From contig JAUEDM010000002.1 of NCBI GenBank assembly GCA_033439685.1, positions 3,534,001 through 3,598,000 of the forward strand: a DNA stretch of 64,000 bases. Reading direction: 5' to 3'. Both the position numbers and the translations under genes were made by a program. This DNA comes from Apodospora peruviana. Lineage: Eukaryota; Ascomycota; Sordariomycetes; Sordariales; Lasiosphaeriaceae. Of the stretch, positions 44,363-57,051 are shown piece after piece. Below the pieces are notes generated by a model. The model had not been told where the DNA came from. It saw nothing but the letters and a program-made list of their open reading frames with translations, and searched no databases. Within the stretch, counting starts at the first letter, position 1. Each line of letters starts with the position of its first letter.

Positions 44363-44762
44363 TTTAGAATTGGTTCGCGCGTGTGCTGGTAGTTGCGATC
44401 AGGTTTTGCCGTGTATATGCCTGGTGTTTTCGCAATGATGTTGAGGTCTGGAAGTTTGTTGAATGCGGCGAACCATCACTGCAGCTGCAAGGCGCCGGTG
44501 GTCGAGGTCCAAGGTGGGTCCGTGCTCGAAAAAGTCCGCTTCGGCGGATCTTCGGGGGGCAACCTTAATTCACTGCACCCTGGTAGTCTCTTCAGTGGCT
44601 CGTCGCGCCGTGCCAGGGAAGCTTCCATTCGCGCTTCAACAACCAACAAAGCTGCAGAAAAGAAAAGCATCGCATCTAAATCCACAACGCATACAAACTC
44701 TGTCACTTAGCTGGTCCCCCAACGTCTCATAGGCTACCTATTGTCAGAACCACACGGTCAAC
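44363..44762. promoter_or_regulatory. Bidirectional promoter of FAL1 and SF3a60
   Basis: 400 bp separate two divergent ATGs of splicing-related genes. No TATA is seen on either strand. A single region probably drives both. Confidence 0.55.
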
Positions 44763-46341
44763 ATGTTGTTCGAAGATCAGAGATACCTCCATGAGGATCT
44801 CGAGCGCCTCGAGCAGGGAATTGCCGATCGCATGGGCGAGGAGCCCAAACACGTAAGTTGCATTGCGCTCTTGTTGGTTTAAAATGTTAGCTGATATGAC
44901 CTCGGTTTAGATCCGCGATCGTCTAAACCGCGACCACGAAGTCTCGCAGCTGCTCGATCAGATCCAAAAACAATCCGCCGACCTCCTTTCCCTTTACCAA
45001 GAAAAGAACGATGTGCGCTCCAAGGAGCTCCTGAAGATCAGTGCAGGTGACCCCTTCGAGGAGTTCTACCGACAGATAAGCGGCATTAGAGAGCACCATC
45101 TGCGGTATCCGAACGAACAAGCCGAAAACTCAGAGCAGTGGTACAAGCCGCGCAAGGGCGAGGATCACCCGTACATCGTTGAGAACATGTTCTCCGGCGA
45201 AGAGGCCTATGGACGGTTCTTCGATCTACTCATCTCGCACGAATCATACTTGAATTTACCCAACGTTAGGCGTCTCGCCTACATGCAATATCTAGACGTG
45301 TTTGACAACTTTCAACCTGGCTATGGCGGCGTCAAGCGGGCCGACAAGTTAACGGAGCAGTATTTCAGATACCTGAAAGAGTTGCAGGAGTATTTGGAGT
45401 CGTTCATGCGGCGGACAAGACCACTAGAGAACCTCGAAAAGGTGTTCACTGGCTGGGACAAGGAATTCGACACAGCCTGGGAGACTGATGAGGTGGAGGG
45501 ATGGAAGCGAACGAAGGTAGCTACAACCACAACCACCTCGGCAACGGGCGGCACGACTACGACAAAGAAGCTCAGCACAGAGGATGCAGTGTGGTGCGAG
45601 GCGTGCGAGAAGGAGTTCAAGAATGAGAACGTCTACAAGGGACATCTCAACGGCCGGAAACACATCAAGGCTGCCGAGGTACTGGGCGCAGTTCAACCGT
45701 CCACGAACGGTACCAAGCCTGACGGAGCCGTAACAGTTGCGTTTCGACTGAAGGAGCGAGCGGTTGCTCAGATGGAATACCGAATCAAGAAGCTCACGAG
45801 CGCGATGAGCACCGAGAGGGACGACACACGAGTCAATGTCGAGCGTCGACAGGGCATGACGGAACGAGAACGTGCGCAGGAGTTGGAGAACCTCTTCAAC
45901 TCGACATCAAACCAACAAGTCCAGGAGGCTGAGGAGGAGGATGACGAGAATGGAGACGACAAAATTTACAACCCGCTCAAACTCCCGCTGGCTTGGGATG
46001 GCAAGCCCATACCGTTCTGGCTTTACCGACTGCACGGCCTGGGACAGGAGTTCCCATGCGAGATTTGCGGAAACTTTGTCTACCGTGGCCGGCGGGCCTT
46101 TGACAAGCACTTTAACGAAACCAACCACATCATGAATCTCAAGCGTCTGGGCATCACGAATACTCATCTGTTCCGCGATATCACATCTATCGAGGAAGCC
46201 ATGAAGCTTTGGGACAAGATCCAGCGAGACCAGAGAAAAGGCACGGTTGATGACGGCTCCATCGTGCAGATGGAGGACGCTGAGGGTAATGTTATGCCGG
46301 AGAAGGTTTACTTGGATCTGCAGAAACAGGGTCTCTTGTGA
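44763..46341 (+). CDS. Splicing factor 3A subunit 3 (SF3a60/Prp9/Sap61)
   Basis: Two exons (44763-44852 and 44911-46341) join in phase to 506 residues. The N-terminus (MLFEDQRYLHEDLERLEQ) is the conserved helical start of SF3a60. DPFEEFYRQISGIREHH and RRLAYMQYLDVFDNF follow. A matrin/U1-type C2H2 finger (WCEACEKEFKNENVYKGH) lies near residue 260, an acidic stretch near 370, and the C-terminal finger CEICGNFVYRGRRAFDKHFNE near 415, which is the family's best signature. SF3a60 bridges SF3a to the U2 snRNP and is needed for branch-site recognition in the nucleus. It shares its promoter region with FAL1. Confidence 0.95.
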
Positions 46342-46905
46342 GGGATGATGGCAGGCAGGAATGGCGAGGATGGACTTTTGGTCGAGGCTCTGAAGATTTG
46401 TACCACTACGATGTGAAAAGTGTTGGTTTAGAATTCTAAATACCCAGGGGCAGCATGGATGGGCGGGTCGGTTTGTTTATAGATGACCATATCGGGGTGT
46501 ATGGAATCAGATGTTAAAATTTGCTGTAGTGTACCTAGGTCATGTCGGCTGATTCAGCGAACTACCAACCCGGTGTCTCTTTATTTGCCCCACTTTATTT
46601 TCGGCGGGGTGAAACGCCGTAAAGGCAACGGCCACTGCGGTCCCCAACCACCTTTAACATCAAAAACAAATAAACACTTGCCTCAACCAGATTTCCCAGG
46701 CAGCCAATGAGCCCACGCGTGCGCATTTAGATGCGTATTCACCTTTGGTTCCTTCTCGTCAAGTGCGATCGTCAAACCGAATGGCTATTTCAACGAACCG
46801 TCTAACATCATCGCGCTGTCCCGATTGATCAAAGCGAAGTGTCGCAATTATTCTATACCTAACCTACCTAACAAGATGCGCTGATCCCGAACTCAATCGC
46901 AAAAC
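46342..46905. other. Intergenic region SF3a60 to SLX1
   Basis: About 560 bp on the same strand. TACCTA-type motifs occur at about 46531-46540 and 46855-46872, the latter just before the SLX1 start. No gene. Confidence 0.45.
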
Positions 46906-48129
46906 ATGAACTCCGTCCAGCCGAAACCCATTCCGGCCCTTTATACCGTCTACATCCTTCGATCCACCGTCCGGCATGCGTCTTTGTATATTGGCTCAAC
47001 GCCTAATCCGCCGCGTCGACTCCGGCAGCACAATGGTGACGCGCAGGGTGGGGCGAACCGCACGTCGAGGAAGACGCTCCGGCCATGGGAGATGGTCGGA
47101 TTAGTCTCGGGGTTTCCGAGCATGGTTTCTGCGCTGAAATTTGAGTATGTTTTTTTATTCCCCTCTCCTCTTTACCTCCAGCGACTGGTAGCTAATAAAT
47201 AGGTAAACAGATGGGCCTTGACAAACTCGCATCTGACGGCGCACATCCCCTCGCCGTCGCGGCTAACCGTCTCGACGCAGCGCAAAGCGAACGGGCAGCC
47301 GCGCAGGCCGTCGGCTAGCATGGCATCTATTATTTCGAATTTGCACCTGCTGCTGCGCGTGCCCAGCTTTTCGAGCTGGCCGCTTAAGCTGCACTTCTTT
47401 GTGCCCGAGGTGTACACGACCTGGCAGAAATGGTGCACCATGAGTACCGAGCGGCTGCGGCCTAGTTTACCTGTCGTGACGGACTTTGAGAGAGATGCTG
47501 TCTTACAGCAGCAACAACCGGCGTCGTCTGTAAGTAGCAGCGTGGGCGAAGATATCGAGATGGAGCAGCAGCAGCAAACGCAGGTCACTCCGTGGGGTAT
47601 CCATGCGCTTCCGCTGGACTACAAGCCTATGAAGGAGTATGTGGCCAAGGGCCATGAGATATTCGAGTTTGAGAAGGAGGGTAACTGCGTCGTCTGTGGT
47701 GAGGCAGTGGAGGCTGATAAGGGTTTGCATGCAATCTGCTCGAATAATAGGTGTGAAGGTGTTGGGCATCTATCTTGTTGGAGCCGGCACTTGTTGGCTG
47801 GCGAGCAGCAGCAGGATAGGGATACGAGCATACTGCCTATAGAAGGGCAGTGTCCCAAGTGTCATGGGACAGTCCAGTGGGGAGACATGATGAAGGAGCT
47901 GACGTTGCGGCTTAGAGGTGGGAAGGAAGTCGAGAAGCTGCTCAAGACGAGGAGACGACGTGTGGCCCATAAGGCTACGGCGAAGGCTACAGGTAAGGGA
48001 AGAACAAAAGCTACGGAAACCGTCAAGGCAAAGGCTGCGGCCAGGGGGAGGAAGAAGGCGGCGAAAGCGATGGCCGAGTCCCCCCGAAACGTCGATGGAC
48101 AGGAGGCAGGTGTTGTGATACTTGATTGA
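46906..48129 (+). CDS. slx1: Structure-specific endonuclease subunit SLX1
   Basis: Two exons (46906-47144 and 47211-48129) join in phase to 385 residues. Residues 12-90 are the GIY-YIG nuclease: YTVYILRST, then LYIGSTPNPPRRLRQHN with the active-site Arg, and the catalytic Glu in LKFEWAL, which spans the splice junction. A SLX1-type RING/PHD-like zinc region follows (CVVCGEAV, CSNNRCEGVGHLSCW, CPKCHGTVQWG). The tail is Lys/Arg/Ala-rich, like a histone-type NLS. SLX1 with SLX4 cuts branched DNA such as flaps and Holliday junctions in the nucleus. A Gln/Ser-rich spacer between the two domains is longer than in yeast. Confidence 0.94.
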
Positions 48130-50289
48130 TGGGAAAGATAAGGTATCCAGATACTTTATGTAACAACCTGGCGATGATTGAATCCGTATCACGGTATTTA
48201 ACGAGCAAAAATCATACCAAACCACGATCTGTAACCTAACACACTAAACAGCCACGAGACGCCAACAGATGTTGCCGTCAAGAGGTTCCACCTACCTGCT
48301 GAATCAGCTGCGTTCTGCCCCGCAAAATGGTCCCAGCCATCCTGGTCTTGGCAGCCTCTTTCCGACGTCAGTTTGAGTTCTCTCATTGGATTCTTTAGCG
48401 ATTAGTATTGCTCCACCCCCTGCCGATATCAGCTTTCTTTTCTTTCCGTGCATTTGACGTTTGCGGTGGGCTCGTGGCTGTCTTGTCACACAGAGGAGCA
48501 TGAGGTTGCATTTTGATCGATCCTTTTTTCTTTTTAGTGAGCGCGTGGAAACGATGAAAGCCTGAGGTAGTTGCGTGCCCCTCGTTTAATAGGGTTTCTT
48601 CCATCCCACCCAAAACCAATGAATGGATGACTCGTTTTAATGCATGGTTCTTCAGGTGAACATTTCTGCAGACTCGACAACCGAAAAGCTGACCACCCTA
48701 TTTCGATCTTATTTTACTCGTGGAGGCCGACTGGTACATTTTATATCCTGTAATAAACGCAAAGTGCATCCTGCTTTTCCCGATCGCTGTTTCGGCTCCA
48801 CCTGCTTGCCGACGGTCTGTACTGTATCACTGAATCGCACTGCGATGGCCGTGCGTTGATATGTAGTTCTAGGTAAGGTACCTTAGGTAGGCTGAGGTGT
48901 TCTGCAAAATGGTCGACGAGACAGATGCGAGATGCAAGCGATCACGGTCGACATTGGATGCAAAGTGGCCGAACCTGAGCAGCCCGGCCATATCCGGACA
49001 AGCGCTCCCAGGACCTGCAGCTTTCTCCTTCACACATATCAAAGATGGCAATACCGTCCTGCAATCGGTCAAAAAGTAATCCGTACGAAATACAGACCAT
49101 AGAGACTGGCAAGTACTGGGTAGGTACATGTACCGATATGCACTTGGCGAGTGGCGGGGCCGATATCATGGAACCAGGACAAGCTCCAATCCATGGCCAT
49201 GGACGTTCTTGCCAACAACACCAACTGGGCACCACCCTGCTTTCCACTGCTTGTTGGACTCTCGAAGCTCATGTGGGGAACATGACATGGCGATATTTGG
49301 ATTCGAGGGTTTCGGTATTACGGTCTACAGGGCCTCAACCTCCCTATACGGAATAGGCTGACCGCCAATGCATGGGCGGAATATAGTGAATGGGGTGGTG
49401 ATGGGACGAAGCCAAAGATCTATCTTGTTTATACGAAAAGAAAGGTTTTGGTATTTTGAGTGCCAGTAAGGTGAAAGTTTCATCATATGGTGCCGGAAAG
49501 GTTATGGTGTGAGCGGTACGGTACAGAATTTATTATTGAAGTTAACTGTGCACTTGCGGTGGTAGATCTGTTCTCTGTTCTGCGCCTCCCCAAATTCGTC
49601 CCGACAGCTGCCGCCGCAGCGCCTTACCACGCCTACCACGCTTTTCTTTGGAACGTCTCCCGTCTCCCGTGGGCCGTGAGGTGGGCCGTGGGTGGTCCCA
49701 TCTTTCACACCCGCACCCACCCCCAGCGCTCCGTCTCCGCCTGTTCTTTCCCTCCTCTCCAACCCGCACCTAACACAACCCGTCCGCCATTCACAACTGG
49801 GAGAAACCTCCAACCTTCGCTCCTTCATTCACCCCCCTACTCACCGGGCGCTTTCAGAATTCGCCAATTCACCCTCCAGCCGATCCCACAAAACACCCGG
49901 AGTGTTGTTTGTTATTCCATATCACTGCAGACATAACGAGCCTGGCGAACTAGAATTCCCAGGCAAGGGCCGATTTATCATCTATCGACAACTTCCTCGG
50001 TTCGGTTCGGTGGTTTGTTTGCCGTGTGCACCTTCTTCCAACTCACGTCCACGATCCCAAACTTTCCGAGCACGGTCCCTCCTTCGACTTCGATATATCC
50101 GACCGCCTGATCGACTCGGTGCTCTCCCAGTCCAAGGTCCCCACGCCTCGATCAGCCCACATTCTACGATGCGCCGGACACATCAGTGACCCGCAGCTTC
50201 GATATCTCACCACCTAAACACCCTCACTCTCTTCCCAATAGACTACCCATCGATCACATCGTCACATCCGACTGCGCATTATTCGGACC
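48130..50289. other. Long upstream region of the KDM5 gene
   Basis: About 2.2 kb without a recognisable protein gene. From about 49570 to 50280 it is pyrimidine- and C-rich, with several small ATG ORFs, like a long fungal 5' leader and promoter. A TAGGTA/TACCTA cluster lies at 48870-48892. Confidence 0.45.
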
Positions 50290-53200
50290 ATGGTCTCGGT
50301 CCCCTCTGTCGGAGCGCTGCCCGCGCTCGGCGGCGTGGGAACGATGAGCGGCAATGCAAGTAGCTCTCGAGGCTCACCAGCCGTCGGCGCTCCCGTGGCC
50401 CTTAGTGGCAATGGGAAGGCCAAACCGGCCCAGGTCAACTCGAACGGGTACCATCCCACGAAACCGCACATCCCGTTAAGTGCGATGAAGAGCCCACCTC
50501 TCGACTTGACATCGGTCGAACGCCGGGGCCAACCCACAGCCTGCAAGGAGCCGATTAAGAAGAAGAACCGGCCACACGGTCTCGAGGAGGCACCAGCGTT
50601 TTTCCCAACCGAGGAAGAGTACAAAAACCCCTTTGAATATATAGCCAAAATCTCCCCCGAGGGGAGAAAATATGGATTGTGCAAGATCGTCCCACCGAAA
50701 GGGTGGAAGCCGCCGTTTGCAATCGACACAGAGGTGAGTAGCTTAAGCACTGACGAATTGACTTTAACCAGCAACGAATGCCAAACGCTGGTCGGAGGCA
50801 TACACTTGATAGGAAACCCATTTCAGAGACCTTTGCTGATCATCGCCTCTAGAGGTTCCATTTCCGTACCCGGAAGCAAGAGCTTAACTCTGTCGAAGGC
50901 AGTAAGCCTCCCCATCCCTTCAAGCTTGATCCAGTCATTCCATTGGAGTTTATCGCTGAAGGAGATGGTCTAGGCACTCGTGCGAATCTTTCGTACCTCG
51001 ACGCTCTTACCAAGTTCCATAAGCAACAAGGCACCAACATGACCCGATGGCCCTATGTCGACAAGAAACCACTGGATCTCTACCGCCTGAAGAAGGCCGT
51101 CGAGGCCCGAGGTGGGTTTGACAAGGTCTGCAAGCATAAAAAATGGGCAGAAATCGGACGTGATCTTGGTTACAGTGGCAAGATCATGTCTTCCTTGTCG
51201 ACATCCCTGAAAAACTCGTACCAGAAATGGCTTTGTCCGTACGAGGACTATCTACGTATAGCCAAGCCGGGCGTCCATCAGCAACTAGAGTTGGAATACG
51301 GCGGACCGCTGACACCGAGTCCGGCCCCGAGCCCCCTGAAGCGATCCGATACCAACACTCCGTCTAGCCTGCGTGCCGAATCCCCGGCCCGGCATGCCAC
51401 AGACGCTCTGCAAGCAACCATGAACGGACACTCCAAGGACTCCGAAGGCGACACTCCGATGGCAGATGCGTGTCCCGCCGGTACCGCGCCTCCTGTGGCA
51501 TCCGGCGGCTTCACAGCCATCAACTCGGGTGGCTTCACGGCAGTAAACTCCGGGTTTACTAGTGTGAACCGCCCATTAGCACCGGCTTCTGAGAACAAGG
51601 GCCCTACCACGCCAAAGCAGTTCGGCACCCCGTTGACGTCCTCAAAAAACACACCAGAGTATCGGCCGTCTGGGCTCGGACCCGGTTCACTTAAGCGACA
51701 GTTGAGTTCCGACAGCCTAGATTCCGCTAAGAAGGAGACCGTGATGGAAAAGGACGACGGCGACGCCGGAAGCCGAAGGAGCAAGCGCCTAAAGAAAGGT
51801 ATGTTTCTCTTTTCTCTGATTTCCTGCCCTTTTTGTTCTCTTTCGTTCTTGAGGAAATGTCGATACTCGATCTCACCTCCCCCGCTTTTCCCCGTCTTCT
51901 CATTGGTGAGCAACTACTAACCAACACAAATGACTTGCAGATGCTGTTCCGACCGTCGCTGGGTCACACATGTCGCTCTTCCGCCCATCCATTCCCCGAA
52001 TCTTCCGAGACGAGACTTCGGCTCCTGGAGAGGTATGTTCAAACCTCCGACCACACTCGCGCGACTATTGATATTGATACACTAGCAGAAATGTGAGCAA
52101 TGTGGCAAGGGCTGTGATGAAGGCGGTTTCTTGCTCGTGTGCGAGTCCTGTGAGCACGGATATCACGGCACGTGCCTCGACCCCCAGATCAAGGTCAAGC
52201 CAGAAACCGAGTGGAATTGTCCGCGATGCCTCGTCGGAGATGGGCAGTTTGGCTTCGAAGAGGGCGGGCTGTACTCACTCAAGCAGTTCCAGGAGAAAGC
52301 TGCCGAATTCAAGCAGGCATACTTCGAGAACAAGATGCCGTTCGACCCGATCCTCAATTGCCATCGGCCAGTCACAGAAGATGACATCGAGCGAGAGTTT
52401 TGGAGATTGGTTGGCGATCTTGAGGAGACTGTTGAGGTGGAATATGGCGCCGATATCCACTGTACAACACATGGTTCGGGCTTCCCGACTATTGAGAAGA
52501 ACCCCACGGATGAGTACTCGGCGGATCCCTGGAACCTCAACATCTTGCCACTCCACCCGGACAGCTTGTTTCGACATATCAAGTCCGATATTTCCGGCAT
52601 GACTGTGCCTTGGGTTTACGTGGGTATGATGTTCTCCACATTCTGTTGGCACAACGAGGACCACTATGCATACTCGGCAAATTACCAACATTTTGGCGCG
52701 ACCAAGACTTGGTATGGAATTCCCGCCGAGGACGCAGAGAGCTTTGAGAATGCGATGCGGGAGGCTGTTCCCGAGCTGTTCGAGACGCAGCCAGACCTAT
52801 TGTTTCAGCTCGTCACCCTACTCACCCCGGAGCAACTCAAGAAGGCGGGCGTTCGAGTGTACGCGCTCGACCAACGCGCAGGCGAGTTTGTCATCACATT
52901 CCCTCAGGCCTATCACGCGGGTTTCAATCATGGCTTCAACTTCAACGAGGCGGTCAACTTTGCCCCTGCCGATTGGGAGCCGTATGGTTTGTTGGGAGTG
53001 GAGCGGCTACAAGCCTTTCGGCGACAGCCATGCTTCTCTCATGACGAACTTCTGTGGACAGCAGCAGAGGGGATTACCAGCGGAGGATTGACCATCCAAA
53101 CCGCGAAATGGCTTGCCCCGGCACTGGACCGTATTCATCAACGCGAGCTCAAGCAACGAAAAGTGTTCATTGACAAGCACAATTTCATTGCCTCCAGACG

Positions 53201-56024
53201 TCTTGACGGCAAAGACTCGGCGCCACTACATCGTTGCGTATTTAACGGAGAGAGCGGGGATGAATGCCCCATCCAGTTCAAGGTCGACGATGTTGATGTG
53301 CCAGAAGAGGAATATGCGTGTTTCTACTGCAAAGCGTTCACATATCTCTCCAGGTTCATTTGCTTGAAGACCGGCAAGGTCCTGTGTCTCATGCATGCCG
53401 GCAACCACCCATGCTGTGACCGCCCAGAGTCGGAACGGTACCTTGGAAAGGACCACGCCCTCTACTTCCGCAAGTCAGACGAGGTCATTTCCACTACTTA
53501 CAAAAAGGTAGCGGACAAAGCGCACCTGCCAGAAGCATGGGAGGAGAAGTTTGAGAAGCTGCTGGATGAAGACCCGGACGGGATCACATCGCTCAAGGCG
53601 GCACGGGCTCTGGTCAGCGAAGGTGAAAAGATTCCTTATGAGCTACCATCACTGCCAAACTTGAAAGAATTCGTTGATCGTTGCAACCAGTGGGTCGAAG
53701 AGGCGACTAATTACACGGTCAGGAAGCAGCAGAATCGGCGTAAGAGCGAGAAATCTTGGCAGAGCACTACGCGAAAGTCAGTCGGGAACGCGTGTCAGGA
53801 CCAAAAAGAACGCGACATGCGCAATGTGGCCAACATATATCGTCTACTTGACGAGGCCGAACAGATCGGCTTTGACTGCCCGGAAATTTCGCAGCTCAAA
53901 GAGCGCGCGGCTGCGATCAGAGCTTTCCAGGAAAATGCCAAGCGCGTTCTGGAACTTCGCCAAACACAAACCATCGACATTGTCGAGGAGCTACTCGAGG
54001 AAGGGCAGAACTTTAATGTGGATATGCCCGAGGTTGAGAAGTTGGCGGGTGTCTTGGATCAGCTCCGGTGGGATAAGAAAGCCAGGACGAACCGAGGACT
54101 CCCGATGACTCTGAAAGAGGTTGAGGATCTGATTAGCGAAGGCGTACGGCTGAACATCCCGCCCTACAACGATCACCTGTCCCATTATAACGATCTCCTC
54201 GATCAGGGTCGTTCGTGGGAGAAGAAAGCCCAGGAACTCATCCAGGCCGAAACCGTACATTATCCTCAGCTACAAGCTCTGTCTAACCAGGTACAAACGC
54301 TTGTTCTACCGGTTTCGCCGGAAACACTGGCTGCCGTAGATCAGATCCTGCACAAGCAGCGGGAGGCGCATAAACAGATTCTGGATCTTAATGAGCGCTC
54401 GCAAAACCAGGACTACCGCATGCGCCCCAAATATGTGGAAGTCGCGGAAATCATGAAGAAAATTGAGGAACTCCAAGCCAAGCCATCTGGCACACTGGAT
54501 CTTGAGAAGGAGCAGAAGCGTCACGAGGACTGGATGCGAAAGGGCAAGAAGCTTTTCGGCAAGACGAATGCCCCATTGCATATCCTCAAGAGCCATATGG
54601 ACTACGTTCTCGATCGCAATCTGGACTGTTTCGATATCGTCAAGGACAAGCCGCGTGTCCCCGCTGAACCGGCATCGAGGGAACCTAGCCCTGTGGGTGA
54701 TAACGACCCAGGTGTCCACCGCTGGGATGACCCCGGTTTCCGGGAGGTCTTTTGCATCTGCCGCAGGACCGAAGCTGGTATGATGATCGAATGTGAATTG
54801 TGCCATGAATGGTACCACGGCAAGTGCTTGAAGATCGCCCGCGGCAAGGTCAAGGAAGACGACAAGTACACTTGCCCCATCTGTGACTGGAGAGTGAAGA
54901 TCCCCCGTGACGCAGCTCGCCCGAAGCTGGAGGATCTCATGCAATGGTACGACGAGATTCCCGGCTTGCCATTCCAGCCAGAGGAGGAGGAGGTGTTGAA
55001 GAAGATCATCGACAATGCCCAGGAGTTCCGCAACCATATTGCGGGCTTCTGCAACCCGATGGTCTCGACGGCTAGCGAAGCCGAGACCCAACGCTTCTTT
55101 CTTCGCAAAATTGAGGGCGCTGAGATTCTCCTCGCGCACGAGACCAATTTCTTCCGCCAGGAGCTGCACAGGTGGAACCCTGTTGCTCCCGACCCCCCTC
55201 CAATCCTCGACTCATCCAGGAGCACCCGGAAGCCGCGCCCGACGAAACTGGAGAAGATGCTTGTGCAGTATGGCGTGAAAGAAATTGATCAACTTCCCGA
55301 CGACGTCAAGGGTAAAGCCAACAGCCTCAAGCGGAAGGTGCTGAATGCGGGGGCAGCGGCGGCGGCTGAGTCTATTCACATGGGAATGTCTACCAGTCCT
55401 GGAGGGACAGGATTTGGTTCTACTGGGCATCCATTCTTCTCGCGAAACTCGTCGGCCCAGCCGCAGACGCCGGGTCTCTCCATCGCAAGTGGCTCTCACG
55501 CTCACCCACATGGACCGGATTCGTCCTTGTCATCTCATGGCCACCACCGTCGATCGGATTCCAACAATATGCTTAAGGGCGATGGGGTTGATCTCGAAGG
55601 CGGTCCCATCCACCCGTCCTTCTTCACGCAAGACGGGGCAGTAGCCGGTCCGCAGCTGCTCATGGCCGACTCCAACTCGGCGTCGAGTTACGAGGACCGC
55701 CTTCTGCGAGGGAACTCGGAAGTTGCGGAGGACTACGATCCTTCCACGTCATCTGGCAGGGCTAAGATGCTGGAAGTGATGTCGCGTACCGAGACGGGCC
55801 GTCGTGAAGCGGAGAAATATTTTGGCCCCGACGTCTGGAACACCGGCGCGTCAGCAAGTGTTAATGATCCTCTGGGCATTGGCGTCGGAAATGAGGGCGA
55901 GGAAGACCACAGCATGTATGTGGACCTGGGTCCCAATGACGACGAGACCACGGTCGATCACTCTCATCTTGAGAATCTTGAGGGTCTGGGCCGGCATGAG
56001 ATGGAGTCATCGTTGGAAGCATAA
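50290..56024 (+). CDS. KDM5/JARID1 (Lid2-type) histone H3K4 demethylase
   Basis: Five exons (50290-50733, 50853-50901, 50974-51798, 51941-52032, 52089-56024) join in phase to 1781 residues. Order: JmjN (about 98-148), ARID (about 165-257), PHD1 (about 323-372, KCEQCGKGCDEGGFLLVCE), JmjC (about 480-625, with Fe(II) ligands His510, Glu512 and His598), C5HC2 zinc finger (about 715-770), PLU-1 helical region, PHD2 (about 1209-1258, FCICRRTEAGMMIECELC), and a disordered acidic tail. It removes methyl groups from H3K4me2/3 using 2-oxoglutarate and oxygen in the nucleus. The 72-nt intron 50902-50973 has no stop, so retention is silent to the frame. Its removal matches the family (ELNSVEGSTRANLSYLD). 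The ATG context is strong (gaccATGg). Confidence 0.95.
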
Positions 56025-57051
56025 AACGTTGTTGAGAGTATTGTGTGGCAGACAGTTATTTGTTTCTTATTTCTGGGGTCGTCGTCTAAAATTACATGGA
56101 AGGTGCTTACCTCAAGCTCGGCGTTGGTTTTCATCACTACGTTAGGGTCATGTTTCGGGCTGGTTGTGCGGTTTGGGTTGGTTCTATCTTGCGTCATTTT
56201 CGGCGCTGGATTGCGCGCGTGGGCAACTTTACGATGGGGCTTGATGTCTTCCCCACGGCGTTAGGTGTTTGTGGTTGTGGTGGTTTAACTACCATATACT
56301 GAGGCTCTCTTCCCTTTTCTTTTCAATGTTTGGGGAAAGGGAACTTTATTGACTATGGGCGGCACTAATCCTTACAGCTGAGCGTTTTCCCAAGCGGTCA
56401 CGGTTGGCTGCTTCCACAAGACACGAAAAATATGTAACAATACTGTATCGGGAGCGTGGCTTATGAAACGGATCTCGAGCGACGGCTGGTTGGCCAGATG
56501 ATGGGGTTGGCGGCATTTGCATTAGAGTTACACTCACCGTACATCACCTACCTACCTTACTGGAAGGGAGTTTGTACAGAAATTAATTAATTACCTGTGC
56601 TATTGGGTTTTGATTGACATTGTGTTTGTGTCTATTTTGTTGCTGGCTTCCTTGGGATGTGCCTACGGAATACTGATTTACTGAATAAGTAAACGAAGTA
56701 ATATTCTCTTCGGCGAAGTCAGGCTAGGTTTGAGCCGCTGCCTCAAGCTCAATGTCCCTCCCCAATCAGCCCCTGTCGAGATGGGTAATAGCAGAGCTGG
56801 AGCCGCAGGCCGCGGTGCGTGTCCCAGCCACATGCACCTAACTCCCGCCGTTATCGCACTCGCAGATGTACATACATCTTGATTCCCAATTGGACCACAA
56901 TACGCACCGTACACTTTGTACGGGTTACAGGCGCGTGTAGACAGAATCCGGATCGCAGCCTAAGGACAGCTCGCGTCAGGTCATTTTGGCTCTTACACAC
57001 CCTACTTACTCTACGGGTCACTGATCCCCAGACAGAAGGAACTAAAGCCTT
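56025..57051. other. Intergenic region KDM5 to HET gene
   Basis: About 1 kb with the KDM5 3' UTR and the HET promoter. A TACCTA repeat lies at about 56547-56557. No gene seen. Confidence 0.45.

Noticed and set aside
50902..50973. Treating this segment of KDM5 as coding
   Set aside because: It is open in frame, but the family alignment is continuous without it and it has good splice sites.
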